From assembly GCA_964533735.1 (NCBI GenBank), contig CAZHMD010000001.1, positions 124,001 to 188,000 of the forward strand: a stretch of DNA of 64,000 nt. The letters run 5' to 3'. The notes beneath the pieces are model-generated. The model worked only from the letters and a program-made list of their open reading frames with translations. It had not been told where the DNA came from and searched no databases. The stretch's first letter is position 1. Every line of letters begins with the position of its first letter. The translations under genes were made by a program, and so were the position numbers. Shown here one piece after another: positions 49,512 to 60,174 of this stretch. Source of the stretch: UBA6107 sp964533735. GTDB lineage: Bacteria; Chloroflexota; Anaerolineae; Anaerolineales; Anaerolineaceae.

Positions 49512-52450
49512 TACGCCTCAGTGATTCCGAATTCATTCGTAATCTGTGGTTCCTCTGGAGCATCGTGCTGGTCTTGAAGGGATTGATTTTCCTGGATTTC
49601 GCCTACATTAAACACTATTTGAGCTTTGCTTGCGCCAAGGTTCTTTTTGAGTTCTTCCAGAGTGATCTGAAGCATTTGCTGAGGATCATTTGTTGACCTG
49701 ATCTTACTGGTAATTTCAAGCACTTTTCTTTCCCGATCCGCTCGGCGTATCGTATCTTCGAACAATCGGGCATTTTCAAGAGATTGCGAAACCTGGTTGG
49801 CTACTTCCTGGACTGTGAGAAGATCGTTCTGACTCCATGTAAAAGGTTTGTTATCTGTCTCTTGCAGGTGAATAACACCAATAGACTCACCGCGTAACAG
49901 GATGGGTACTGTCAATGAAGAACTATATTGACTTTCGTTCGCATTATCTTTTTGAGATTTGAATACAGGTCTTGCTGATTCCAACACCATTCTGACTTCT
50001 GGAAGATCTTCAGTAAATGGAACTAATCCATCAGGTGTGTATTTATAACTATTTGCAGTGGCTTCAGTTGATTGTCTGGTCCATTCCTGATTGAGGTATT
50101 GCCTGTGGACTCTCTCGGATTCTGCAAGCGCTTTAGCGGTATCTTCAAACAACTGGTTGTTGTTGATCGCGATCGCCACCTGGTCAGCTAAAGTTGAGAA
50201 AAGTTCAATGTCTTCACTTGAAAAAGCGTTAGATTCAATGGATTGAACGTCCAAGGCACCGATTGTTCTATCACCAACTTTTAAGGGGAGGGCCATTTCA
50301 GATTTTGTTTCAGGCAAATCCGGATTATTGAAGAAAACAGCATCCTGGCCAACATCAGTGGCAATACGAGGTGCGCCAGTTCCGGTAACAAAACCAACAA
50401 TACCGGTTTGACCAACTTGAAGCTTATGTTGCCGGGCTAACATTTTTCTACCACCAACTGAGTTAGCTGCACGTAAAATTGCATTTTCATTTTTTTCATC
50501 AATCAAGAAAATACCCACGTGGTAAAAATTGAAACGCTCGCTGATCAATGTCGTCACTGAATTCAAAAGTGATTCAATCTCGCGGGAAGAAACAACTCCG
50601 CGGGCAACATCTGAAACGGTTTGTAGTTGTCTCGAACGGAATTGAAGAGTTTCATACTGTTGAGCTAATTGCTGGGTACGTTCGCGGACACGATTTTCCA
50701 GTGTATCAATAAATTCCTTTAACTGCCGCGTCATCGAGTTGAATGAGGTACTTAACAAACCGATCTCATCTTTTGATGTGACAGGCGCTTGAACATTTAA
50801 ATCACCTTTAGAAATTTTTTCTGCTGCATTAGTCAATTGAATAATTGGTCGCGAAAATGAATTGGCAACAATTGTAATAAACACAGCAACCAGGGCAGCA
50901 ATCAGCGTCGAGATAATGACGGACAGTCGGTTCTGATTGTTAATAGCCAGTAACAGCGAAGATTGGTCTTGTAAATAGACGACATTCCAGGGTTGATACT
51001 GGAGAGTCTTGATAATGCCTAACTGCGAGAGAGTTGTGCCACCAGCTGAAGTTGAAGTAGTAAAGTAATCAGTAGTCCTATCAGTAAGTGCCATTCGGGC
51101 AATATCTTCCTGAACGTTGTGGAGAAGTGATTGGGGTAAGTAGGAAGGAATTCGGTTTGCCCTGGTCAAGATATTGAAAGTATCTGTTGGCAATTGACTG
51201 ATCGTTCTAAAAACCAGGTTTGGCGAAGAACCATCTGCAAGTCGCATTCCGTTTTCATCCAATAAAACCGGATAAGACCTTGTTCCAATCAAACCAATAT
51301 TATCTTCAATTAGGGATTGCAGTATTCGCGCGTCATAACGAATGCGCAGATAGCCGATCACTTGTCTTGAAGGATTCACAATTGGCGAAATAAAATTAAT
51401 GTATGCTTCACGCGTACCGGGAATAAATTCAACAGGGGAAATAAATGCGGTTCCGGTTGTGGCTGATTGTCTGAAGTATGAAGTCGATCTTTCGGAGGTA
51501 CCAATATTGATTTCTGAAGTATCAATTACATTAGCACCAACAAAATTGAGAATTGCATAAGAGGGAAGAAAAACTTTTTGTTTTGTCTGCAAGGAACGAA
51601 TCGTGACCAAAACTTCTTTTTCCTCGGGTGATCCTTGCCTAACTTGGGGATCAAGAGCTAGATAATCGACTAATGCCGGTAGACTGGCTTCACTTGCAAC
51701 AGATTCGAGGTTTTCAAGTAAGAATCCATCAATTTCGGATGAAGTTTGTGCTGCAGCAACGTTTAGTGAGTCGTTGGCTTGTTGCTGAATGGAAGTCATT
51801 AGATATTGATTGTTGATCAATGCAAGAGCAGTAATTGGGATTAGTGATAATGCGAGCGCGCCTAGAATCAATTTGACACGCAAATTTATACGAAGATTTC
51901 CGAAGAATAGCAAGAAAACCAAAACCACCAGGAAGAAACCTGCCAGAATGACTACACCGAGTTGCATGGTCGTGTTAACAATCTGGGGTAGAGGTGCCAA
52001 AATACTAAACAAGATCGATCCGATTGCCCCCAGGAGACCAGTCCAAATAACCCAGTCTGTATTTGCTGATGTTGTAAAGGACGTTGTAATGAGAAATGCA
52101 ACAGTTAGTGCAATTATAGAGTAAGGAAATCCTGAATATGACGGTAGCACAGTTGAAGTTAAAATGATGGAAAGTTCAAATAACAGTGCGAAAATCAACA
52201 GTTTTATAGATTCTGGTGCCAGCCAGAACTTAGTAATTGCTAATAAGCCAAGAAGTGTGGTTAACGTAAATCCTGCAGCAAGAAGGAAAAAAGATGAGAT
52301 ACCTGTATAAATCGAAAGGAAAATGAAAGCAGATGAGAGAATTCCCGAGAGAATGACAAGGCTTAGAATAAACACCCTTGGATTGATGGTTATCGATTTT
52401 CCGACCTGTCGGGAATTGTTCAATACTTCTTTTTGTGAATTTATCATCAT
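49511..52450 (-). CDS. Membrane receptor: multi-TM, Cache-like, HAMP, two GAF units, no output domain
   Basis: 979 residues. About six membrane helices lie in residues 25-190. A seventh (near 200) leads into a 300-residue extracytoplasmic Cache-like domain. A helix near 525-545, a HAMP domain (RPIIQLTNAAEKISKGDLNV) and a coiled coil follow. Next come a GAF domain (about 630-780, with the NPDLPETKSEMALP signature), a second GAF-like unit (about 790-905), and a truncated tail starting EITSKIRSTND. No HisKA, HATPase, GGDEF or methyl-accepting domain is present, so it must signal through a partner. Direct neighbours are ParA and the hybrid kinase. Confidence 0.9.
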   Translation of the reverse strand: MMINSQKEVLNNSRQVGKSITINPRVFILSLVILSGILSSAFIFLSIYTGISSFFLLAAGFTLTTLLGLLAITKFWLAPESIKLLIFALLFELSIILTSTVLPSYSGFPYSIIALTVAFLITTSFTTSANTDWVIWTGLLGAIGSILFSILAPLPQIVNTTMQLGVVILAGFFLVVLVFLLFFGNLRINLRVKLILGALALSLIPITALALINNQYLMTSIQQQANDSLNVAAAQTSSEIDGFLLENLESVASEASLPALVDYLALDPQVRQGSPEEKEVLVTIRSLQTKQKVFLPSYAILNFVGANVIDTSEINIGTSERSTSYFRQSATTGTAFISPVEFIPGTREAYINFISPIVNPSRQVIGYLRIRYDARILQSLIEDNIGLIGTRSYPVLLDENGMRLADGSSPNLVFRTISQLPTDTFNILTRANRIPSYLPQSLLHNVQEDIARMALTDRTTDYFTTSTSAGGTTLSQLGIIKTLQYQPWNVVYLQDQSSLLLAINNQNRLSVIISTLIAALVAVFITIVANSFSRPIIQLTNAAEKISKGDLNVQAPVTSKDEIGLLSTSFNSMTRQLKEFIDTLENRVRERTQQLAQQYETLQFRSRQLQTVSDVARGVVSSREIESLLNSVTTLISERFNFYHVGIFLIDEKNENAILRAANSVGGRKMLARQHKLQVGQTGIVGFVTGTGAPRIATDVGQDAVFFNNPDLPETKSEMALPLKVGDRTIGALDVQSIESNAFSSEDIELFSTLADQVAIAINNNQLFEDTAKALAESERVHRQYLNQEWTRQSTEATANSYKYTPDGLVPFTEDLPEVRMVLESARPVFKSQKDNANESQYSSSLTVPILLRGESIGVIHLQETDNKPFTWSQNDLLTVQEVANQVSQSLENARLFEDTIRRADRERKVLEITSKIRSTNDPQQMLQITLEELKKNLGASKAQIVFNVGEIQENQSLQDQHDAPEEPQITNEFGITEA

Positions 52451-52461
52451 TCCTCTACTGA

Positions 52462-54189
52462 TTATTCTTGATCAGTGTTGTCAGTTGTTTTTAATTGGAT
52501 ACTAACTTCATTGACGCCAAGCGTCTTTCCTAGTTCGGATACTGCTGTTTGCATAATCGCTTCGATTGTTTGAGAAGAACGAACCTTAGAAGAAATTTCA
52601 CCTACAGTATGTTCTCGTTCTGCGCGTTCCTGAATGTTTTCAAGTAATCGAGCGTTTTCCAAGGCAATAGCCAGACGACTGGTTGCTGTATTCACCAGGT
52701 TGACCATTCGCACAGGCATTTTCTTGCCACTATAACGAACCTTTATCAACCCGAGAACTTGATCTCTGAGTTTGATCGGAATCGAATAAACTGTTTCCGG
52801 TGAGGTGTTATCACTTGGAAAAGTGTCATCATTGGCTTCCATGATTGTTTCGGAAACATCGCTCAATAATGGGGTGGATGCTTCGCTTGTGAGTTGGTCG
52901 TCCCGGTAAATATAGGAAAGATTACGCTTTGAACCATAAAGATGAGACCGCCAAACTCCGCGTGTAGATTCTCCAGAACCGATGACAAGTTCCTTTACCT
53001 GAGATTCCAGGTCACCAATATAAATCGATTTATCAATGGCCGAAGCTAATTGATCAGCAATCGCCTGAAGGATATCGATATCCTCTTCAGAGAATGCAGT
53101 CTCTTTGTCTGATTGGACATCCAATGCACCAATAACTTTAGTACCGATTTTTAACGGAATACCAATTTCAGAACGAGTTTCAGGCAGAAGAGGATTTTTA
53201 AAATGGACTGAATCTTCACCGACATCCAGAGCTAACCTGGTTTCACCACGGGCAACAACGTATCCAACGATACCTTCTTCACGAATTCTCAATTTATGAC
53301 CTTGTGAAAGGAGTTGTTTCCCTGCTTCCCCACTGGCAGCTCTTAAGACCGCAAACTCATTCCTTTCATCCGACAGGAATATTGCTGCGTAATAAAATTC
53401 AAATTGCGTACAAACCAATTCAACAGACTCATTTAGCATTTCCTGCAGAGCAGTCTGTTGAGTGATCTCACGAGAGATCTGCCTCGCTGCAAGCATTTTT
53501 GATCTTCTTTTATCCACTTCAGTTTCCAAAGCAGCTATTCTTTCGTTAAGACGTACATCGTTAATGTCATGGATATCTTTTTCTGCCTCAAGGTTAGTCT
53601 TTTGAGATCTCAAAGCCGAAATGTATTGGGCAAGGGGAGAAACCACCAAAAATGCCATGAAAAGGGTCATCGTAATCGTCGTAAACCAGTTAACGATAGA
53701 GGTAGAGGTGCGAAAATATGTATCCAATTGGATCCAATTAAATTGGATCAATAATCCCATAATTGTTATGAGAACCCCTTCAAATACCAACCCTGCTACC
53801 CACCACAATCCCCTAAGCATGATACCCAACAATAAAATTGAAGTGAAAAAGTAAAGAATTGCATTGCCATTTATCCCGGAAGAGAGAATACTCAGAACGC
53901 CGGTAGCAATATACAGAAAAGCCAATGTAATCGACCGGATATTTGTATCGATACTGCGAACAAAGGTAATAATGAACAAAATAATGAATACTATTGAGAC
54001 CAGAATCGCGGTTAAATAATCCTGTTTTTGAATTGAAACGAATAAACTAATAAAAAATACAACAGTTCCAAGGATAATCGAGCCACTGAGATAGTTTTGC
54101 AGGAGTATGGTTTTTAATTCGTCAATTGAGTGGCGGGATGCTACTGATCGGGAAAATGGGATTTCATTTGAAGGCGTAGAGCGAATCAT
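52462..54189 (-). CDS. Six-TM GAF-domain receptor without output domain (paralogue A)
   Basis: 575 residues. Six hydrophobic helices occupy about 35-195, with short loops and no large external domain. A coiled coil follows (VRLNERIAALETEVDKRRSK). A GAF domain (about 235-385) has NPLLPETRSEIGIP and GALDVQS. A second GAF-like unit contains PIKLRDQVLGLIKV, and the same C-terminal tail as its neighbours is present (EISSKVRSSQTIEAIMQTAVSELG). It is 11 bases from the next gene and overlaps the previous one by four. A paralogue of the 54186-55847 product. Confidence 0.88.
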   Translation of the reverse strand: MIRSTPSNEIPFSRSVASRHSIDELKTILLQNYLSGSIILGTVVFFISLFVSIQKQDYLTAILVSIVFIILFIITFVRSIDTNIRSITLAFLYIATGVLSILSSGINGNAILYFFTSILLLGIMLRGLWWVAGLVFEGVLITIMGLLIQFNWIQLDTYFRTSTSIVNWFTTITMTLFMAFLVVSPLAQYISALRSQKTNLEAEKDIHDINDVRLNERIAALETEVDKRRSKMLAARQISREITQQTALQEMLNESVELVCTQFEFYYAAIFLSDERNEFAVLRAASGEAGKQLLSQGHKLRIREEGIVGYVVARGETRLALDVGEDSVHFKNPLLPETRSEIGIPLKIGTKVIGALDVQSDKETAFSEEDIDILQAIADQLASAIDKSIYIGDLESQVKELVIGSGESTRGVWRSHLYGSKRNLSYIYRDDQLTSEASTPLLSDVSETIMEANDDTFPSDNTSPETVYSIPIKLRDQVLGLIKVRYSGKKMPVRMVNLVNTATSRLAIALENARLLENIQERAEREHTVGEISSKVRSSQTIEAIMQTAVSELGKTLGVNEVSIQLKTTDNTDQE

Positions 54190-55847
54190 TTCACCTCCTT
54201 ACTGGTGAAAGGTTTAAGTTCGCGGTTTTCATTTTCTTCCGGCGGGATAAGAGCAATTGACGCCTCACTTACAGAAGGAAGCTTGCCAAATTCCATTACC
54301 GCAGTCTTTAGGATTTCCTCAATAGTAACTGCTCTAGAAAACTGAGCTGTAAGAGCGTTTAATTGCTGTTCTTGTAAAGCTGCCAATTGGGTTTCCTCAA
54401 TCAAACGAGCGTTCTCGAGTGCTACTGTTGTTTGTGCAGATATCGTATCCAAAAATTCTTGCATTTCTTTTGAAATGTCAGATCCATCAAATTCAAGGTT
54501 AATTTTTCCGATCACTTCATCACGTAAAACCAGGGGGACCTGAATAGTGTTTGGATTCTCAGGCTTTTCAATTGATTCTGGATTCTCGAAATCAAATTTC
54601 ATCTCACGGTTTAAGTCGAGTGTATCCCACCAGGCTTGTTTAATATATGCGCGATTCAAGACACGGATGTCTTCCAGGGCTTTCTGTGATTTTTGGACGG
54701 AAGAAGCATTTTCGAGGGCGACAGCAAGGCTATCAGCTACACTTTGAAGAATCAATACATCATTTTCATCAAATGCGTTAACCAATTTTGATTGAACAGT
54801 CATGGCACCATGTACAACATTTGCACCGATAATGGGAAGAGCTAGCTCAGAACGTGTTTCTGGAAGCAGTGGATTATCAAAATGCACTGCCTCTTCTCCA
54901 ACGTCCAGGGCGATTCTTGATTTTCTGGTTTGAGTAGCCCATCCGATCATAGAATAGCCACCTACCGCGAGTTTGTGTTTTGCTGCCATCATTCTTCGAC
55001 CAGCGTCGCCTGTACCATAACGCAATACGGCGTACTCTTTTGCGTCGTCAAGAAGGAAAATTCCGATGTAATACAGATCAAATCGTTCCCTGACCAGGTC
55101 TGCCACTTTCTGTAATAAGACCTGAGATTCGAAGATCGTTGAAGCTGTTTGAGTGATCTCTGATGCTGTGCGTAATTGAAAAACTCGTTTTTCAAGGTCT
55201 GCTTTCTGAAATTCAAGTTTCTGATTGAGTTCTTCTTTGGCAAATTCAGAATTTGTTAACTTGTCGTGCTCATCAAGAAATTTATTTTTCAGTGTTGAAA
55301 TTGCGAAATTACCCACGACTCCAATAAATAGAACCAAAACTACGTCTATGATCAAGTTGAGAATATTGGATGATTCAATAATCCCTGGAACGAGTGAAGT
55401 GCTGCGGAGAACTGCCCAGAAAAATAAGGTACCAACGCTTAATCCCAGTCCAATCCTTGAAGGTTTTTTGTATAGAAAAATTGTCGCGAGGAAGGAAAAT
55501 GCGATAAGCATGAGCAGTGCGACTCCACCCCAGCCGCTGCGTATAAAAACTACTGTGGCAACTATGTAAAAAACGACAAGGACGGAAATTGACCGAATCC
55601 AATAAGAAATATTCCTCATTAGGAAAAGTAACAGGGACGCTAGAGCAAGAAAAGCAAAACTGAAGAATAAGGTCCAATCACCAGTGATGCTCGAAGATTG
55701 AATCATTAATAAGGCGACAACCACACCGATTATGACGAAACCAACGAGCAGGTAGTGCAATGAGCGTTCCTGCCAAACACGTAGTTCATCCTTTTGGTCG
55801 ATATTCGGGGGAGTGTTTGAGGGGAGCAATGAACGAAAATAGTTCAT
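54186..55847 (-). CDS. Six-TM GAF-domain receptor without output domain (paralogue B)
   Basis: 553 residues with the same layout as the next gene. A cytosolic N-terminal stretch leads to about six helices (30-190), a coiled coil (FAKEELNQKLEFQKADLEKR), and a GAF domain with NPLLPETRSELALP and GAMTVQSK. A GAF-like unit with VPLVLRDEVIGKINL and a C-terminal tail (TAQFSRAVTIEEILKTAVMEFGKL) complete it. The membrane part could sense a lipid-soluble or membrane state, but no ligand is evident. No enzyme or methylation domain is present. Confidence 0.88.
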   Translation of the reverse strand: MNYFRSLLPSNTPPNIDQKDELRVWQERSLHYLLVGFVIIGVVVALLMIQSSSITGDWTLFFSFAFLALASLLLFLMRNISYWIRSISVLVVFYIVATVVFIRSGWGGVALLMLIAFSFLATIFLYKKPSRIGLGLSVGTLFFWAVLRSTSLVPGIIESSNILNLIIDVVLVLFIGVVGNFAISTLKNKFLDEHDKLTNSEFAKEELNQKLEFQKADLEKRVFQLRTASEITQTASTIFESQVLLQKVADLVRERFDLYYIGIFLLDDAKEYAVLRYGTGDAGRRMMAAKHKLAVGGYSMIGWATQTRKSRIALDVGEEAVHFDNPLLPETRSELALPIIGANVVHGAMTVQSKLVNAFDENDVLILQSVADSLAVALENASSVQKSQKALEDIRVLNRAYIKQAWWDTLDLNREMKFDFENPESIEKPENPNTIQVPLVLRDEVIGKINLEFDGSDISKEMQEFLDTISAQTTVALENARLIEETQLAALQEQQLNALTAQFSRAVTIEEILKTAVMEFGKLPSVSEASIALIPPEENENRELKPFTSKEVK

Positions 55848-55848
55848 A

Positions 55849-58800
55849 TTAATTACCCTTCTGTGAATTTATTGCTTCGCTAACAGGATCGATCTCAGAT
55901 TGATCCTGAAGCAGCTCAATTGAAGCTTTACGGATGTTGAGTGCTGTACAAATTTCAGCCAGTGAGGTTTTCATAATTGTCTCAACGTCAGTGGAACGGC
56001 GAATCTTACTGGTGATTTCGTATAACTGGCGTTGCCGATCTACCTGCAGCCTGATTTGTTCAACAAGTTCAATGTTGGCTATCAAAGAAGCCATATTGCT
56101 GGAGAGTGTTGCGACAATTTCCTGATCATTTTCATCAAATGTTCCAGGTTCAATACTTTCAAGCACAAAAACACCCATCAACCGGTTGGCATAGGCTACG
56201 GGGACCGCAAGAACCGATCGTGTTCCTTTACAAAGGGCATTACCCTCGTCTGCAGATGGAATATCAATTGATAGCTGGGCTTTACTTTCGGATCCAGCTT
56301 TGCCAATTATGCCTTGACCTTTTGTAACCTCATCAAATACCAGTGTATCTGGTGAATATCCCGCATAGGAATTCACTTTAAGAATCTCAGGCGATCTTGA
56401 AATCATATAAGTAACTTTTTCAAGTGGAAAAATGCGTTGAAGTGCTTGAACTGCATTTCTGGTAGCATCTTCAATTGTAATATTTTGACCTGCAGAAGAG
56501 GTTAACTGTTGCAATAATCGGTGTCTTTGGAGTGTCTGTTGTGTTTTGGTGTAGAGGTTCGCATTTTGAATTGTGACGGTCAACTGGTCAGCCAGAACGC
56601 GCAAAATACTTATGTCCTCAGGTGTAAACGCATCCACCTCTTCAGATTGGACATCAAGTGCTCCATAAACTTTATCGCCAATTTTCAAGGGAATGCCCAT
56701 TTCGGAGCGCGTATTCGGCAGCAAAGGATTTGGATAATAATTTAACTCTTTAGTTACATCCCCAACAACAACCGGTTCACCCTTTGCGGTGGTTTGACCG
56801 ATGATCGATGTTGAGCCAACCGCAAGTTTGTGCCCCTTTTCCTTCAACTGTGCACCTGCTTCTCCTGTAGATTCCCGTAGAACAGCAAATTGTCCAAGCA
56901 CATCCAATAGGAAGATTGAAGAGTGGTAAAAACCAAAACGATTTTTTACCAGGTCCACGAGTCGTTTGAGCGTTTCATCTATGTCCAGGTTGCCTGTTGT
57001 AGCTTCACGAGCGATTTCGCTGGTGGTTAACAATTGATCTGCACGTCGGCGTGCGATATTTTGAGTATTCACCAATTCGGTCACATCACGGGATATTTTT
57101 AGAAGCGCAGTTACACTGCCGGATTCATCTAATAATGGAATCTTGCTCGTAAGTGCCCAACCTTTATTCCCTCCAATGTTTTCAACTTGCTCGATTTTTC
57201 CGAGGAGCGGAGTTGCTCGAGAAATTACTGAAAGATCAGAATCTACTTCCAGTTCATAACCTGTCTCTGTCTCTGTAATTTCCTCCACTGCATCCAGTTT
57301 TCCTACCAGGAAATCGGGATTTTCAGCCCCGAGTGAAAGTGATGCTGAATCCGACAAACGGATAAATTCGCCTTTAGCGTTTTTAAAAATAATCTCATCA
57401 GGGATATTTTTAAGGAGTGAGTTCAATAAGAATCTTTCTTCTTCAAATGCGTTGAGCGCCCTTTCCTGTGAGGCGATTAGCTCAGTATTTTGGATTGAGG
57501 CTGCAATTTGGGGAGCTAATGTGCTTAGGAGCTCGCTGTCGGAGCTAGAAAAACGATTAGACGTTTTTGAGTCAAATAGAACAAGACCACCCAAAATGCG
57601 ATCACCCAGGATCAAAGGAATGCCTAACCAGGACTTTGCACTAAGAGTGAATTGATTGAAGTCAACGCTCCTCAACCCAAGGACAGAAGCATCCCTGTGA
57701 AGAATAGGTTCCCCTTTTGTAACGAGTGAAGATACAAGATCATCGGTATAGGGATAGGTAGGAATGATTAATTTTTCATCTTCTTTGTAGTAGGCGATGG
57801 TAAGCGTTTTTTGATCAGAATTATTGAGAATAACAGAAAAACCGAGATCAAAACCCAAGGTTTGAATTAACTCTTGATGAACGCTCGCAAAGAGTTCTTC
57901 AATATTAGTGGCGGTTGTTGCAGATTGACTTATTGAAGACAATGTGTCCAGTTCTTTTACTCGTTGGTTTAATGTTGAAAGGAGAGTAACACGTTCGAGT
58001 GTTGCCCCAACAACCTCTGTTAAATTGATGTATGGTTGAATTTGCAGAATCGATAACGGCTCAGGTTCACGTGAACCCATCACCAAGAGATAGCCAAGTT
58101 CATTGGTAATGCTTATGGGTAAGAGCGCAATGGAAGTGCATCCTCTGCGTTCAAAATAAACACTCAGGTTGCTAAAATCTGATTCAGTCTTCAAATCGTC
58201 CATGATCAGCATCGGGTTATTATCGAGCCTGGAAAGTCCCTTTCCCAACGGAATATTGAATCCTTTTAACGATTGATCCAATCTTGTTCCTTTGGGATCA
58301 GTTACGTTAATGAGGTGAATTTGATCATCAATAACACTGAAGAAGAAACTTACATATTGAGTCTGGTTAAATAGAACGGCCAGATGTTCTGTCACTTCCT
58401 CAATAGAATGAGCAACAGTTACCTGACGGCTGGTGGTATAGAGAGCATTTGTCTCTCGAAGACCTACGGTTGCAGTCTCAACAACCTGAATATTGCGGAG
58501 ACCTGTAGCCAGCTGATCTGAAAGGGTGGAGTAAACTGTCAGGGATTCATTATCAAAAATATTTGGCAAATCGCTCTGGAAATCCAAGACCGCCACGACC
58601 TCATCTTCTACAATGACGGGCAGAGCAATTTGGCTGACTGTAGAACTTAATATCCCTTGAGTATTGGTTAAATCTTTTTCTAATCGGATATTACCGGAAG
58701 TTCGCGGTTGTTTGTTGGCTGCAGTCCAACCGACCATGGATTCGGAATTAATTGTAATTATGGAGTTTTTCTCGGGTAAGGGATCCGTAAGGGTTGAATT

Positions 58801-60165
58801 TTGTTCTAAAAGGGAAGCAGTTTTTGAAACACTATCCACCAAATAAATTGCATGGTAAGGAATATCCAGTTTTTCAGAAATCGCCATGGAAGCCTGATGG
58901 AGTACATCTCCCTGAGTGAGCCCTTTACTGGCTTCTTGAGCTATTTCAGCTGCAAGGCGGAGCTGCTGAGTTCGTGACTCAACTTTTTCTTCCAAAGAAT
59001 AATAATATCCAGTCAATTGATCGACCATATTGTTGAATGAGTAAGCCAGCAAGCCAATTTCATCATCTCTTCCAACTTTAGCTCGATAAGACCAGTCGCC
59101 TGCTGAAAATGTTTGGGCATCGTTAGCCAGGTCAACTAACGGTTTTACAATTCTTCTTGATGAAATGTACACAATCAATGCAGAAATCAACATCAATGCA
59201 GTCAACAAAATTAGGGTAAATGGCAGGAGATCCTGAAGCTGACCAAGCACAACAGTTTGTGGAACTTCAATAATTAAATTTGAAGATACTACTGGGAGAT
59301 TCTTATAGTAACCAAAAACTTGAGTACCGTTCTTGTCGTTATATTGATACTGGTTTCCCAACCCACCAGTGGTTAACCGGGACTGGATGGTGCTTAATTC
59401 CTCGCTGGTTTGGGTAACGATAATTGGGGAGATTGTCTCCTGGTCGGTTGTGAGTAAAGTATTGTCTGTAGCAAGAATATAACCTGCACTAGATTTAAAG
59501 AAGGATTGAGATGAATTTAATTGAGCAAGTGGGACCGGAGACGCAGAAAAACCTACCAAAGTAAGTCCAGGTGCGCCTTGTGGGTTGATGTAGATCTTGC
59601 TTGTAACCAATACTAGCTGCCCAGGGAATAAACCGCCCGGATCATAGGCTAGCACTGATTTATTAACTTGATACATTGACCTGATGATGTAACTGTCTGA
59701 GAGAATGGTTCCTGTGAGGTCAGGGTTTGACGAAACGAGAACTGTGCCGTCAATATCAACGATGGAAACCTGGTCAAATATTTTTTCCGTAGGAGTTTCG
59801 ATATATTGATTAATGTAATTTGTAAGTGAAGCAAGAGCAAAAAAGTAGGTAGAAGCGGATTCTCCCTGGAATAGTACTGCAACATTATTGTCAAACCCTG
59901 CAGATTGGTTGATTTGATCAAGAGCTGTACGGCGGGTGGTTACATATTGCTCAATTTGTGAAGAATAGGAATCGGCTAAAGAAGCTAATTGACCCAGAGC
60001 TTGTGATTGGACAGTGTTACGAGTTCTAATGAATGTCACAGCACTGATGATAAGAATTGGTACAAGCGCGATCAAAAGCAAACCAATCAAAACGCGTTGA
60101 ACAAGGTTCCTGCGAAAGACTGGTTGTTTTTCCTGAATGGGTGTATTAGCCAATTGTTCAGACAT
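55849..60165 (-). CDS. Large dCache-HAMP-multi-GAF-PAS receptor without kinase domain
   Basis: 1438 residues. TM1 is at about 24-45, a periplasmic double-Cache-like sensor at 46-310 (SIVDIDGTVLVSSNPDLTG), and TM2 near 313-335. A HAMP domain (RRIVKPLVDLANDAQTFSAGDW) follows. Then come about three GAF units (415-890), a PAS domain (about 905-1030, ending LKISRDVTELV), two more GAF units (1050-1350; the first has NPLLPNTRSEMGIP), and the truncated tail EITSKIRRSTDVETIMKTSLAEI. It lacks HisKA, HATPase and receiver domains despite its size. It lies 9 bases after two small response regulators and starts the run of receptors. Confidence 0.9.
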   Translation of the reverse strand: MSEQLANTPIQEKQPVFRRNLVQRVLIGLLLIALVPILIISAVTFIRTRNTVQSQALGQLASLADSYSSQIEQYVTTRRTALDQINQSAGFDNNVAVLFQGESASTYFFALASLTNYINQYIETPTEKIFDQVSIVDIDGTVLVSSNPDLTGTILSDSYIIRSMYQVNKSVLAYDPGGLFPGQLVLVTSKIYINPQGAPGLTLVGFSASPVPLAQLNSSQSFFKSSAGYILATDNTLLTTDQETISPIIVTQTSEELSTIQSRLTTGGLGNQYQYNDKNGTQVFGYYKNLPVVSSNLIIEVPQTVVLGQLQDLLPFTLILLTALMLISALIVYISSRRIVKPLVDLANDAQTFSAGDWSYRAKVGRDDEIGLLAYSFNNMVDQLTGYYYSLEEKVESRTQQLRLAAEIAQEASKGLTQGDVLHQASMAISEKLDIPYHAIYLVDSVSKTASLLEQNSTLTDPLPEKNSIITINSESMVGWTAANKQPRTSGNIRLEKDLTNTQGILSSTVSQIALPVIVEDEVVAVLDFQSDLPNIFDNESLTVYSTLSDQLATGLRNIQVVETATVGLRETNALYTTSRQVTVAHSIEEVTEHLAVLFNQTQYVSFFFSVIDDQIHLINVTDPKGTRLDQSLKGFNIPLGKGLSRLDNNPMLIMDDLKTESDFSNLSVYFERRGCTSIALLPISITNELGYLLVMGSREPEPLSILQIQPYINLTEVVGATLERVTLLSTLNQRVKELDTLSSISQSATTATNIEELFASVHQELIQTLGFDLGFSVILNNSDQKTLTIAYYKEDEKLIIPTYPYTDDLVSSLVTKGEPILHRDASVLGLRSVDFNQFTLSAKSWLGIPLILGDRILGGLVLFDSKTSNRFSSSDSELLSTLAPQIAASIQNTELIASQERALNAFEEERFLLNSLLKNIPDEIIFKNAKGEFIRLSDSASLSLGAENPDFLVGKLDAVEEITETETGYELEVDSDLSVISRATPLLGKIEQVENIGGNKGWALTSKIPLLDESGSVTALLKISRDVTELVNTQNIARRRADQLLTTSEIAREATTGNLDIDETLKRLVDLVKNRFGFYHSSIFLLDVLGQFAVLRESTGEAGAQLKEKGHKLAVGSTSIIGQTTAKGEPVVVGDVTKELNYYPNPLLPNTRSEMGIPLKIGDKVYGALDVQSEEVDAFTPEDISILRVLADQLTVTIQNANLYTKTQQTLQRHRLLQQLTSSAGQNITIEDATRNAVQALQRIFPLEKVTYMISRSPEILKVNSYAGYSPDTLVFDEVTKGQGIIGKAGSESKAQLSIDIPSADEGNALCKGTRSVLAVPVAYANRLMGVFVLESIEPGTFDENDQEIVATLSSNMASLIANIELVEQIRLQVDRQRQLYEITSKIRRSTDVETIMKTSLAEICTALNIRKASIELLQDQSEIDPVSEAINSQKGN

Positions 60166-60174
60166 AAAAACTCC

